From the NCBI GenBank assembly GCA_020060765.1, contig JAGUZQ010000063.1, positions 1-54,350 of the forward strand: a stretch of 54,350 bases of DNA. The letters are read 5' to 3'. The translations under genes were made by a program, and so were the position numbers. Under the pieces are notes generated by a model. That model did no database searches. It saw only the letters and a program-made list of their open reading frames with translations, and had not been told where the DNA came from. Positions 43,406-52,073 of the stretch are shown piece by piece (position 1 is the first letter of the stretch; each line of letters starts with the position of its first letter). The DNA is from Planctomycetota bacterium. Lineage in GTDB: Bacteria > Planctomycetota > SZUA-567.

Positions 43406-45010
43406 ATGAGCGTACAGGAACGTTTTCTGTCTTCCGTCGACCTGCGGTCGGTGCCGACGCTGTCTACGCATGTGCTGGTGCTGGGCAGCGGGGTGGCAGG
43501 GCTGTCAGCGGCGCTGGCGGCGGCGGAGAGCGGCGAGGTGCTGCTGGTGACCAAGGATGTCTCCAGCGAAAGCAACAGCACCTACGCCCAGGGCGGCGTG
43601 GCAGTGGCGATGAACGAGGGCGACACCTGCGAGGAGCATCTGCGGGACACGCTCCGGGCGGGCGCGGGTCTGTGCGAGGAAGACGCGGTGCGGGCGCTGG
43701 TGACCGAGGGCGTGGAGCGGTGCCGGGAGTTGGTGGAGTGGGGCACCGCCTTCGATCTGGAGCCTAACGGCCGCATCTCCTTCACCATGGAAGGCGCGCA
43801 TAGCCGCAGGCGGGTCATTCACGCAGGAGATTGCACCGGCAGGGAAATGACGCACACCCTGCTGGAGCGCGTACATACCCATCCCGGCATCACCGTGCTG
43901 GAGAAACATTTTGTCGTTGACCTGTTACATCACGAGGGCGAGTGTTACGGCGCGCTGGTGCTGGATCTGACCTACGGGCGAATGTTGCAGGTGGAGGCAG
44001 CGGGAACCGTTGTCGCCACCGGCGGTCTGGGCAGGCTGTACCGTGAGACCACCAATCCGGAAGTCGCCACCGGCGATGGCTACGCGCTCTGCTACCGCGC
44101 GGGTGCGGTGCTGCGGGACATGGAGTTTGTGCAGTTCCATCCGACTACGCTGTACCTGGCTGGCGCGCCGCGCTTTCTTATCAGCGAGGCGGTGCGGGGC
44201 GAGGGTGCGCATCTGCTCAACCTCGCGGGCGAGCGTTTCATGCCCAAGTATTCCGTCGAGGGCGAACTGGCGCCGCGCGACGTGGTCAGCCGCGCGATTT
44301 TCCGGGAAATTCATGAGACAGGGGCAACCCACGTTTGTCTTGATCTTCGGCATCTGGGAAAGGAACTGATCGACCGGCGTTTTCCCACCATCAAGGCCTT
44401 GTGCGCCGACTACGGCATCGACATCTGCGAGGACGTGATTCCCGTCCGCCCGGCCGCGCATTATATGATGGGCGGAGTTAAAACCGATTTGCAAGGTCGC
44501 ACCGGGATACGGCGTCTGTTCGCGGCGGGAGAAGTTGCCTCGACCGGCGTACACGGCGCTAACCGTCTTGCGTCGAATTCGCTGCTGGAGGCGCTGGTCT
44601 TCGGCCACCGCGCGGGAAGCGAGGCGGGCGGATTCGAGAAGGCTTCCCGGTTTCCCCTTAAGCAGCTTGTGCGCGTCTTGAAAAGCCGGGCGGTGAATCT
44701 CGACATCGACGACATGCTGCGTTCGCTGGTGGCGCTGACCTGGCGCGACATCGGCGTCTTCCGCGACGGGGAGCATCTTTCCAGCGCGGAAAGGACGGTG
44801 CAGCTTTGGGAGCGTTACGTGCTGCCAGAGCAGTTCCAGGCGCGCAAGGGGCTGGAAATACAGAACATGCTGACGGTCGCCAAGATCGTGGCGCGCTCGG
44901 CCTTGCTCCGCACCGAAAGCCGCGGCGCGCACCAGCGCAAGGACTATCCCGACACCGACGAAAAATGGCTGCGCCATACCGAACTGAAATTCGAGGATTT
45001 TGAGAAATAA
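43406..45010 (+). CDS. nadB: L-aspartate oxidase
   Basis: This 534-residue flavoenzyme oxidises L-aspartate to iminoaspartate for NAD synthesis. It shows the FAD dinucleotide fold GSGVAGLSAALAAAESG, substrate/FAD loop NSTYAQGGVAVAMNEGD, HSRRRVIHAGDCTGREM, TGGLGRLYRETTNPEVATGD, MEFVQFHPTTL, GVHGANRLASNSLLEALVFG and the helical C-terminal domain (RSALLRTESRGAHQRKDYP). This combination separates NadB from succinate dehydrogenase flavoprotein. nadA and nadC are not nearby. A sulfatase gene follows after 45 bp, but a functional link is not evident. Confidence 0.96.
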   Translation: MSVQERFLSSVDLRSVPTLSTHVLVLGSGVAGLSAALAAAESGEVLLVTKDVSSESNSTYAQGGVAVAMNEGDTCEEHLRDTLRAGAGLCEEDAVRALVTEGVERCRELVEWGTAFDLEPNGRISFTMEGAHSRRRVIHAGDCTGREMTHTLLERVHTHPGITVLEKHFVVDLLHHEGECYGALVLDLTYGRMLQVEAAGTVVATGGLGRLYRETTNPEVATGDGYALCYRAGAVLRDMEFVQFHPTTLYLAGAPRFLISEAVRGEGAHLLNLAGERFMPKYSVEGELAPRDVVSRAIFREIHETGATHVCLDLRHLGKELIDRRFPTIKALCADYGIDICEDVIPVRPAAHYMMGGVKTDLQGRTGIRRLFAAGEVASTGVHGANRLASNSLLEALVFGHRAGSEAGGFEKASRFPLKQLVRVLKSRAVNLDIDDMLRSLVALTWRDIGVFRDGEHLSSAERTVQLWERYVLPEQFQARKGLEIQNMLTVAKIVARSALLRTESRGAHQRKDYPDTDEKWLRHTELKFEDFEK

Positions 45011-45055
45011 GAAGCGGAGTTGTGGTTACGATCCACCAGTAGGAGGATAACTCCG

Positions 45056-46540
45056 GTGTCTGCGGAAAAGAATAAAAGTCCCAACATCCTGTTGATAATG
45101 TCTGACCAGCATAGCCGTTCTCTGCTAGGTTGTTACGGCAACAAAATTGTCCGCACGCCAAATCTAGACAGAATCGCCGGGGAAGGGATGCGGTTCGATA
45201 ATTGCTATTGTCCCGGGCCTCTCTGCGTTCCCAGCCGCACGGGGTTTATGACAGGACGGTATCCCTCCCGCAATCGTGTCTGGAACAACAGCCATCTGCT
45301 TTCCTCCGGCCTGAGCACCTGGGCGCATCTGCTGGGGACGGCGGGTTATGAAACCAGTCTGATCGGGAGGATGCATTTCGAGGGGCCTGACCAGTATCAT
45401 GGATTTGAAAAACGGCCAGTGGGTGAATACTGGGCGGCGCATCCCGGCGCACCGCTAAAGGGCGGGAAGATGTGGACGCATTTTTCCTCCAAGACCTGCG
45501 GGCAGACCCGCCCCGCGGTGGAGATAGCCGGTTTCGGTACGACGCATTACCAGTGCATGGACAGGATCATTACAGACGCAGCCTGCGATTTCCTCTTGGG
45601 AAAAAGAGGAAATAACAACCGCCCGTTTGCCGCGGTGGTGGGGTATGTCCTGCCGCATTGTCCCTTTATCGCACCGAAAGATTTGTTCGACTATTATTAC
45701 GAACGGGTGAACATTCCGGAGATAGAACGCACCCAGCCGCCCGCCGTCGCCAGGTTTCGCCGTTTGCGCAAGATCGATTCCCCGCCTCTTTCGGAAAAAC
45801 AGGTGCGGGTAGCCTTAGCCGCATATTATGCTCTCTGCGAAACCATGGACACGAACGTCGGACAGATACTTCAGGCTTTGGACGAAAGCGGGCAGACGGA
45901 GGAAACGCTGTTGATTTACTGCTCCGACCACGGGGAAATGGCCGGTTCCCACGGATGCTGGTGGAAAAGCATCTATTACGAGGAAAGCGCCGCCGTGCCG
46001 CTGGTGGCGCGTTGGCCGGGGGTTACGCCTTCCGCTTCCGTAACCGAAGAAATCTGCAATCTGCTCGACCTTCCCGCTACTTTTGCGGATATCGCTGGTG
46101 CCGGTTCGGTCGACATGGACGGGCGCTCCCTGGTGCCTTTCCTGCGCGGGGAACGGCCGGGAGAATGGCGGAATGAAACTTTTTCAGAATTTGTAGACGA
46201 ACGCGGCGGCAATCTCGCTTCCCGCATGATAAGGTCTGGCCGGTGGAAGTTATGGTTGCACGGCGATGACGAAGGATTGCCGCCGGTGATGTTCGACCTG
46301 GAGAACGACCCGAAAGAACTCTGCGATCTCGGTTCTGATCCCGTTTATGCGGATATCAGGGATAAATTAGTGGCTCGGGTCATGGAGAATTGGAATCCGG
46401 CCTTGGCCGCGGCGGAATCGGCGCAACTTACGCGCGATCGTGATATCCTGACGGAATGGGGAGGCAAGCTAGCTCCCGAGTTGCCGGAGACCCTGCCCGT
46501 ACCGCCGCCGGAAGTGGAAGATGACGTGTGCCTGCTTTGA
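45056..46540 (+). CDS. Type I sulfatase (Cys-type), no signal peptide
   Basis: This 494-residue protein is an alkaline-phosphatase-fold sulfatase: NILLIMSDQHSRSLLGCYGN supplies metal-binding residues, CVPSRTGFMTGRYPS contains the C-x-P-S-R motif whose Cys would become formylglycine, and CSDHGEMAGSHG and HCPFI follow. Downstream MFDLENDPKEL is typical. The start is GTG at 45056 with AGGAGG 9 nt upstream. No signal peptide follows this start. A maturase (FGly-generating or anSME) is not encoded in the window. It is followed 19 bp later by a GH95-like gene, so the two probably act on the same sulfated glycan fragment. Confidence 0.92.
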   Translation: MSAEKNKSPNILLIMSDQHSRSLLGCYGNKIVRTPNLDRIAGEGMRFDNCYCPGPLCVPSRTGFMTGRYPSRNRVWNNSHLLSSGLSTWAHLLGTAGYETSLIGRMHFEGPDQYHGFEKRPVGEYWAAHPGAPLKGGKMWTHFSSKTCGQTRPAVEIAGFGTTHYQCMDRIITDAACDFLLGKRGNNNRPFAAVVGYVLPHCPFIAPKDLFDYYYERVNIPEIERTQPPAVARFRRLRKIDSPPLSEKQVRVALAAYYALCETMDTNVGQILQALDESGQTEETLLIYCSDHGEMAGSHGCWWKSIYYEESAAVPLVARWPGVTPSASVTEEICNLLDLPATFADIAGAGSVDMDGRSLVPFLRGERPGEWRNETFSEFVDERGGNLASRMIRSGRWKLWLHGDDEGLPPVMFDLENDPKELCDLGSDPVYADIRDKLVARVMENWNPALAAAESAQLTRDRDILTEWGGKLAPELPETLPVPPPEVEDDVCLL

Positions 46541-46559
46541 AACCTGACGAGGATTGATG

Positions 46560-48803
46560 ATGAAAAAGAAGTATTCCTGGAACTTTCCCCTGCCGCGGAC
46601 GCATACCGGAATGCTGCTGGGTAACGGCACTATCGGCGCAATGGTGTGGGGCGAGAAAAACGTTCTGCGCATCACTCTTGGTCGCGCCGATTTTTGGGAT
46701 CACCGGGGCGGGCTGACGGACTGGAAACCGGAGATGACTTTCACCCGCCTGCGCGAAATTCTCGAAGCCGGGGACGAGGCGCGGCTGAAGCAGGAGTTTC
46801 TGCACAAGCCGGATGCGAACAAGGGCGAACCGGCCAAGCCCAGCGTTTTACCGGTAGGCAGACTGGAACTGGTTTTCGCCAGGGACGCGGAACTGGTTTC
46901 GGGCGAACTGGACATCGGCGCGGGCGTCATTTCAATCAAGCTGAAAAAAGGCGGGATAAAAACCCTGTCGCTGGTTCTGCATCCGGAAAAACCGGTGCTT
47001 GCCGTGCGCACGGGGAAGGGCGTTTCCTTCAAGGTGAAGGAGGTTCCGGCGTGGGAGTATGTCGGCGATTTTCTCGCCTCGGTTTCATTCAGGAAGCCGG
47101 CGAAAATTAAAAATAAAAATCTTTCCGGCTGGGTGCAGGAATGCCCGGTCGACCCCGCGCTGGGCGTGGGCTATCGCGCCGCGAAAGGCGAACTGTTGAT
47201 CGTGGCGGAGCGCGGCCGGGACGTCCAGGCGGCCTCGGCCAATTGCGCGAATCTCTTGCGGGACAAGGATTGCGCCGGTTTTGCCGCCCTCAGCGCCAGC
47301 GCCGCGAAGTGGTGGAAAAAATACTGGGCGTCGGTGCCGACGGTCGAGGTTCCCAATCCGGCGCTAGACATGATTTACCATTACGGCATGTACAAGTTCG
47401 CGGGGCTGACCAACCCTTGCGGCACGCCCGCGACCTTGCAGGGGCCGTGGATCGAGGAATACCAGATGCCGCCCTGGCAGAGCGACTATCACTTCAACAT
47501 CAACGTGCAGTTGTGTTACGCCCCTGCGTTTCACGGCAACCGCCTGGAACATCTGCTGCCGCTGTTCCGGATGGTGCATTCCTGGACGCCGCGCCTGCGC
47601 GCCAACGCCAAGGCTTTTGTCGGCATCGACGACGGCATCATGCTGCCCCACGCGGTGGACGACCGCTGCACCTGCATGGGCAACTTCTGGACCGGCATGA
47701 TCGACCACGGCTGCACCGCCTGGGTCGGGGCGATGATGTACCGCTATTACCGCTATTCGCAGGACAAGGATTTCCTGCGGGAAATCGCCTGGCCGTTCAT
47801 GCGCGGAGCCATGCGGGTGTACGAGGCGATGCTGGAGGAGAAGGACGGCAAACTTTCCCTGCCGGTCAGCGTCTCTCCCGAATTCGGCGGTTCTAGCATG
47901 AACGCTTGGGGACGGAATGCCAGCTTCCAACTGGCCTGCATCCACCGCCTGTGCGAAGATCTGCTGGGTGCGTCCGAGGCGCTGGGCGAGAAGCCGGAGG
48001 CGTCCTGGCTGCGGATCAGGGAACAGGTTCCCCTGGCCAGCACCGTTGAAAAAGGCGGCAGCGGCGACGCCGCCTACGGCTGGTCGGGAAAGCGCATCGG
48101 CTTGTGGGAAGGCTTGCCGCTGGTGGAATCGCACCGTCACCACAGCCACCTAGCCGGGATCAACCCCTTCGATGTTTTCGACCTGGACGATCCGGAATGG
48201 CGTGAGATAATCAAGAACAGTCTCGGAGAGTGGGTTTATCAGGGTATGGGCTTGTGGTCGGGTTGGGGCACGGCCTGGGCTGCGAGTATTCACGCGCGCG
48301 TGGAAAACGCCGAAGCGGCGGAGCTGATGCTGGAAATCTGGGAGCGTGTCTTTACTAACGAAGGACGCGGTACTTTACACGACGTTTCTTTCTCCGGCAT
48401 CACCCTGATGGGACGCGACGCCCTGCCGGGAAAAACACACCGTCCGGAAGTCATGCAGATGGACGCGGGTATGGCGGCGACTGCGGCGGTGCAGGAGATG
48501 CTGCTTCACACGCGGCGCGGCGTGACGCACGTGTTCCCCGCAGCTCCGGCGCGCTGGGAAAACGTCTCATTCAAAAACATGCGCACCGATGGCGCGTTCC
48601 TCGTCAGCGCTGCCCGCACTGGCGGCATAGTGGAAAAAGTCGAATTGACCAGCCTGGCAGGGGGAACGCTCCAGCTCGCCAATCCCTGGGAAGGAGCGGC
48701 GAAAGTGTCAACGAAGAACGGAAAGACCAGGACTCTGTCTGGCAAGGTTTTTGTAATCACCGCCGGCAAGGGCGAAGAAATCACGCTAAAACCAGGCAGA
48801 TAA
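46560..48803 (+). CDS. GH95-like glycoside hydrolase
   Basis: This 747-residue protein resembles GH95 (alpha-L-fucosidase or alpha-L-galactosidase): an N-terminal beta-sandwich (TGMLLGNGTIGAMVWG, ITLGRADFWDHRGG), an (alpha/alpha)6 barrel with NPCGTPATLQGPWIEEYQMP, PPWQSDYHFNINVQL and HRHHSHLAGINPFDVF, and a C-terminal sandwich with RGVTHVFPAAPARW. The acid/base and base residues cannot be named with certainty. There is no signal peptide, so it is probably cytoplasmic and acts on imported oligosaccharides. I chose ATG 46560 because GAGGA is 6 nt upstream; two earlier start codons are adjacent. It likely forms an operon with the sulfatase. Confidence 0.85.
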   Translation: MKKKYSWNFPLPRTHTGMLLGNGTIGAMVWGEKNVLRITLGRADFWDHRGGLTDWKPEMTFTRLREILEAGDEARLKQEFLHKPDANKGEPAKPSVLPVGRLELVFARDAELVSGELDIGAGVISIKLKKGGIKTLSLVLHPEKPVLAVRTGKGVSFKVKEVPAWEYVGDFLASVSFRKPAKIKNKNLSGWVQECPVDPALGVGYRAAKGELLIVAERGRDVQAASANCANLLRDKDCAGFAALSASAAKWWKKYWASVPTVEVPNPALDMIYHYGMYKFAGLTNPCGTPATLQGPWIEEYQMPPWQSDYHFNINVQLCYAPAFHGNRLEHLLPLFRMVHSWTPRLRANAKAFVGIDDGIMLPHAVDDRCTCMGNFWTGMIDHGCTAWVGAMMYRYYRYSQDKDFLREIAWPFMRGAMRVYEAMLEEKDGKLSLPVSVSPEFGGSSMNAWGRNASFQLACIHRLCEDLLGASEALGEKPEASWLRIREQVPLASTVEKGGSGDAAYGWSGKRIGLWEGLPLVESHRHHSHLAGINPFDVFDLDDPEWREIIKNSLGEWVYQGMGLWSGWGTAWAASIHARVENAEAAELMLEIWERVFTNEGRGTLHDVSFSGITLMGRDALPGKTHRPEVMQMDAGMAATAAVQEMLLHTRRGVTHVFPAAPARWENVSFKNMRTDGAFLVSAARTGGIVEKVELTSLAGGTLQLANPWEGAAKVSTKNGKTRTLSGKVFVITAGKGEEITLKPGR

Positions 48804-48917
48804 TAGTTATGTCTGTACCTGTTCTGTGGTGGGCGATGAACGTGCTGGCTCGGTACCCGGAAGCGCGCATGTCGAATTACGAAGAACCGCTTATTATCAC
48901 CTGCATGAGTGAAACAC

Positions 48918-49224
48918 ATGGCTGGAAAGAAAGTGGTTTACGGAGTTTTCGACTGGGGTCTGGGACACGCCACGCGCAGCAAGCCGTTGATCGAGGAACT
49001 GTTCAAAAAAGACGACATGCGGGAGCAGGACGCGGGCCGGTTGCCGGAATGCGTGGCAGAGGCTCAGGCTGGGCTGCCGGTGTATATCACCGAATGCGGA
49101 GGGGCTGGAGAAAAAAATCGGCCTGCTGGGGATAGACTTTACTCACCCAGAACGCACACGCACCTTGCGCCCGGCGGGAACGCTGTTTTCGCGCGTGGCC
49201 GCCAGCGGCAAGGTTTTTTCCTAG
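48918..49224 (+). pseudogene. Decayed glycosyltransferase-like gene
   Basis: The first 30 residues (KKVVYGVFDWGLGHATRSKP, then LIEELF) look like the N-terminal nucleotide-sugar-binding start of a GT-B glycosyltransferase, normally about 350 residues. The sequence then becomes unrelated, and near 49099-49112 the sensible frame shifts. The continuation GLEKKIGLLGIDFTHPERTR runs in another frame to a stop at 49222-49224. A large internal deletion plus a frameshift is the simplest reading. It lies downstream of the GH95-like gene and next to a MITE-like element. Confidence 0.55.
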
Positions 49225-49227
49225 AGG

Positions 49228-49340
49228 GAATGTGGCTTAATTAAAGGAAAACTTTCTGCTTAAAGATTGAAGTTACGTGCGTCATTCCCGCCTGCGCGGG
49301 AATGACGGTATTAGATTACCTTAATTAAGCCATTTGATTC
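49228..49340. mobile_element. MITE-like element overlapping a gene 3' end
   Basis: The termini are GAATGTGGCTTAATTAA (49228-49244) and TTAATTAAGCCATTTGATTC (49321-49340), inverted repeats with a small indel. The core GTCATTCCCGCC...GCGGGAATGAC is at 49281-49306, the short form as at 25771. The right end touches the stop codon of the minus-strand dehydrogenase gene. Confidence 0.75.
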
Positions 49341-51064
49341 TATATCTCCAGCAATTTCCCCAGCAGCGCCTCTTCCGCGCGGTTGGTCCAGACATTGCCC
49401 GGTTCCAGTTTCGATACCGCCTCGGGGCAGACTTTGTCCAGTTCCTGGGGCGCCATCAGGTCGAGGTTGCGGATGTGGGGGAAGATCACGGTCTTGCCGG
49501 GGAAGCGGTTTTCCCGCAGACCCTTGATGCCGTCCCAGGTTGCCTCGATTCCGCCCAGTCCCGCCAGCGACATTCTGGTCGCCAGCTTTCCCGCCTCCAT
49601 TTTCCGCAGCACGCCCTTGATGTCATCCATCGACGAACCGGAAGAACCGATCATGCGGACGTGGTTTTCTACGAAGATGTCAGGCGAGATTTTCGCCATC
49701 GTCCCCAGCACCACCCCGGCGAAAATATTCAGCACCGAATCGGTTGCGGTATTTCTGGCCGCCTGTTCCACCAGCGCCGCCACGGGGGCGTGGACGTAGA
49801 GGTCGTCGAAGCCCTTGCTGTTGGTAAGTTTTCTGATTTCCTTGTCGAGGCCGGTCGGGTCGGTCACGTCGCGGCAGACCAGGTTCACTCCCTTGCGGTC
49901 GGCCAGAACCTGCAAACGTTTCTTCATGAACTCCAGCCGTTCCGCCGACAGGTCGGTGGCGAAAACGTTTTTCGGCGGGTTTTCGATTTCAAGCGATCGC
50001 TGGACATGCATCTGACCCATCGGCCCGGCTGCGCCGATCATCCAGGCGTTGCCGTGCGATTTCAGTTCGCGGCGCTTGTTGGCGGCGTAGGCGTTCATGA
50101 TTACGCCGGAAGAGGTGCCTACGTGCCGGGTGCGGTGGTAATGCACGCGGCCGATGTCGAATTCAGCGGACGAATTCTGGTAGGTCATGAAGGCCAGGAT
50201 GCCGTCCTGCGCCAGCGCCTTGTCGCAGGCGGAGACCATCTCGGGCGAGGTTTTGCCCACCAGCACAATGTCGTCGAATCCGGCTCCCTTGGTGCCTTCC
50301 GCCATCGCTGCGGCGACGTCGGCAGGGGTGGGAGGGATGCGTTTCACCAGCCCGCTTGCGCCTAGGATTTCGGTCAGGTTCTGGTCGGTTTCCCCCAGCA
50401 CCGCCGCGAAGGAAGGCGTGATGTTGTGCGGGTACATGCCATCGAAATAGGCGGGCAGGTTTTCGGCAAACACCACCAGCAGCCTGCCGCCGGGTTTCGG
50501 CGAGGAGCGATGCGGAATATTATAGGCCGCCTCCACGCACGCCCAAGGCTCCACCAGCGCCGCCTCGGCATACCCGGTCGAATTCTTGAGGGGCAGGAGA
50601 TAGCAGCCGTCGTCGCCGTCCAGCACCCAGGGGCCGACGTAGGCGTATTGCGCCATCGCCCCGCGCTGCACGTAGCCGAAAGCTTTCTGCTCGCCGTCGA
50701 TAAAAATATCGGCTTGAATTATGTAACGCTCGCCGACGTTGAACTTGTTTTTCCAGTTCTTGCCGACCTTGACCACGGTAAGCGCGGCTTCGTGACCGGC
50801 TACGGTCGGGTCTTTCTCCAGGTCGCGACCCTGGATGCGGGCGTGCTCGTTGCCGGCCCAGATCAGCTTGGTGTCGGAAAAGCAGAGTCCCAGCGCATCC
50901 ACCCGCAGCAGCAGTTCGTCGGAATTGGGCGCGCGCAGGGGGAGTTCCACCGCCTGGTGATTGCGGCCGAGATTTTCCAGCCCCTTGCCGAACAGATCCC
51001 ACGACAGGTAGGAGGCGGGAAGCTTGTAATCGACGGCGCGGTATTTGGCGAGTTTGTCAGACAT
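49340..51064 (-). CDS. Zinc-type MDR alcohol/sugar-phosphate dehydrogenase-like protein
   Basis: This 574-residue protein belongs to the medium-chain dehydrogenase superfamily. The N-terminal catalytic domain shows VDALGLCFSDTKLIWAGNEH (zinc-ligand Cys region) and VAGHEAALTVVKVG (GHE motif). The Rossmann part includes WMIGAAGPMGQMHVQRSLEI. It is much longer than the usual 340-380 residues, with an insertion between these two parts (about residues 190-330, GRLLVVFAENLPAYFDG onward). This resembles the L-sorbose-1-phosphate reductase group. The substrate is not determined. It follows a sugar-isomerase-like gene by 111 bp on the same strand, fitting a polyol or keto-sugar catabolic pair. Confidence 0.8.
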   Translation of the reverse strand: MSDKLAKYRAVDYKLPASYLSWDLFGKGLENLGRNHQAVELPLRAPNSDELLLRVDALGLCFSDTKLIWAGNEHARIQGRDLEKDPTVAGHEAALTVVKVGKNWKNKFNVGERYIIQADIFIDGEQKAFGYVQRGAMAQYAYVGPWVLDGDDGCYLLPLKNSTGYAEAALVEPWACVEAAYNIPHRSSPKPGGRLLVVFAENLPAYFDGMYPHNITPSFAAVLGETDQNLTEILGASGLVKRIPPTPADVAAAMAEGTKGAGFDDIVLVGKTSPEMVSACDKALAQDGILAFMTYQNSSAEFDIGRVHYHRTRHVGTSSGVIMNAYAANKRRELKSHGNAWMIGAAGPMGQMHVQRSLEIENPPKNVFATDLSAERLEFMKKRLQVLADRKGVNLVCRDVTDPTGLDKEIRKLTNSKGFDDLYVHAPVAALVEQAARNTATDSVLNIFAGVVLGTMAKISPDIFVENHVRMIGSSGSSMDDIKGVLRKMEAGKLATRMSLAGLGGIEATWDGIKGLRENRFPGKTVIFPHIRNLDLMAPQELDKVCPEAVSKLEPGNVWTNRAEEALLGKLLEI

Positions 51065-51175
51065 GTGGCTCTCCCGAAAAGCTGAGGTAAAAGCGTACGC
51101 CCGGCTAGACCGGGCGCACGAATAGTCATACCTCTATTTTGCAGAAAACGGGCGCGCCGTCAATCTTTGACACAA

Positions 51176-51958
51176 TTATTTTAGACCCATTTTGCACAGA
51201 TTTTTATAGCTGATCTCGATGCTCTTGAACGGATCCTTGGTGACGGGGCAGGAATCCTGCTCGACGATGAAGTCCTTCACTTTGGCGTATTTGCAGGCGG
51301 CGAGAATGCCTTCCCAATAGAGGTTGCCTTCGCCGATTTCAGCGAAGATCGGCTCGCGGTCGAGAATCAGCATGTCCTTGAAGTGAATCTGGTCGATACG
51401 TCCCTTGAGCGAGCGGATCCACGCCGTGGGTTCGCCGCCGCCGCGCGCCACCCAGCAGGTGTCCAGTTCCGCCTGGAGGTACTTCGGGTCGCTTTCGGCG
51501 TAGAGGATTTCCAGCGCGGTGCGACCGGCGTATTTCTGGAATTCGAAATGGTGGTTGTGGTACTGGAGCGTGATGCCTTCGGCGGCGAGAATCTTGCCGT
51601 ACTTGTTGAATTCCTTGGCAGTCTTTTTCCACAGCGCGGCGGTGTTGATCTTGGTGGAGTCCAGCCAGGGAATGGCCACGTAGGAACAGTTCCAGGTGTG
51701 CAACTGGTCGATGACGTTGTTGATGTCGGCCTCGAATGCGGTGACGCCGATATGCGCGCCGATGATAGTCAGCCCGGCCGCATCGGCCATTTCTTTTACT
51801 TCCATTGCGCTGATGGAATCGGAGCCGCAGACCTGCACGTTGCGGTAGCCGATCTTCCGCACGCGCTGGAAAGTCTTGGCGATATCTTTCGGGGTCTTCA
51901 TGGAATCGCGCAGGGTATAGAGCTGCACCGCCAGTTGGTAGGGATTCTTGCCAGCCAT
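51176..51958 (-). CDS. Sugar phosphate isomerase/epimerase family protein
   Basis: This 260-residue protein is a xylose-isomerase-like TIM barrel: LAVQLYTLRDSMKTPKDIAK, RKIGYRNVQVCG, GLTIIGAHIGVTAFEADINN, LQYHNHHFEFQKY (a metal-binding His/Glu segment), LQAELDTCWVARGGGEPT, IDQIHFKDMLI, and VEQDSCP. Members isomerise or dehydrate inositols and keto-sugars, and the exact substrate cannot be read from the sequence. No signal peptide. Upstream of the MDR dehydrogenase gene on the same strand, it probably belongs to the same carbohydrate pathway. Confidence 0.88.
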   Translation of the reverse strand: MAGKNPYQLAVQLYTLRDSMKTPKDIAKTFQRVRKIGYRNVQVCGSDSISAMEVKEMADAAGLTIIGAHIGVTAFEADINNVIDQLHTWNCSYVAIPWLDSTKINTAALWKKTAKEFNKYGKILAAEGITLQYHNHHFEFQKYAGRTALEILYAESDPKYLQAELDTCWVARGGGEPTAWIRSLKGRIDQIHFKDMLILDREPIFAEIGEGNLYWEGILAACKYAKVKDFIVEQDSCPVTKDPFKSIEISYKNLCKMGLK

Positions 51959-52073
51959 TTTACTACTCTCCTAAAAATAGTGGATAAACAGTCGCCATGT
52001 CTATGATAGTACGTTTGTCGTCCGCCGCAAACAATGGACAGATTGCTTTTTTGCATGGACAAAATTTTCAGCG

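Noticed and set aside
48809..48917. Short gene directly after the GH95-like gene
   Set aside because: There is no ribosome site, and the reading frame soon becomes Arg/Gly-rich out-of-frame sequence over the decayed glycosyltransferase.
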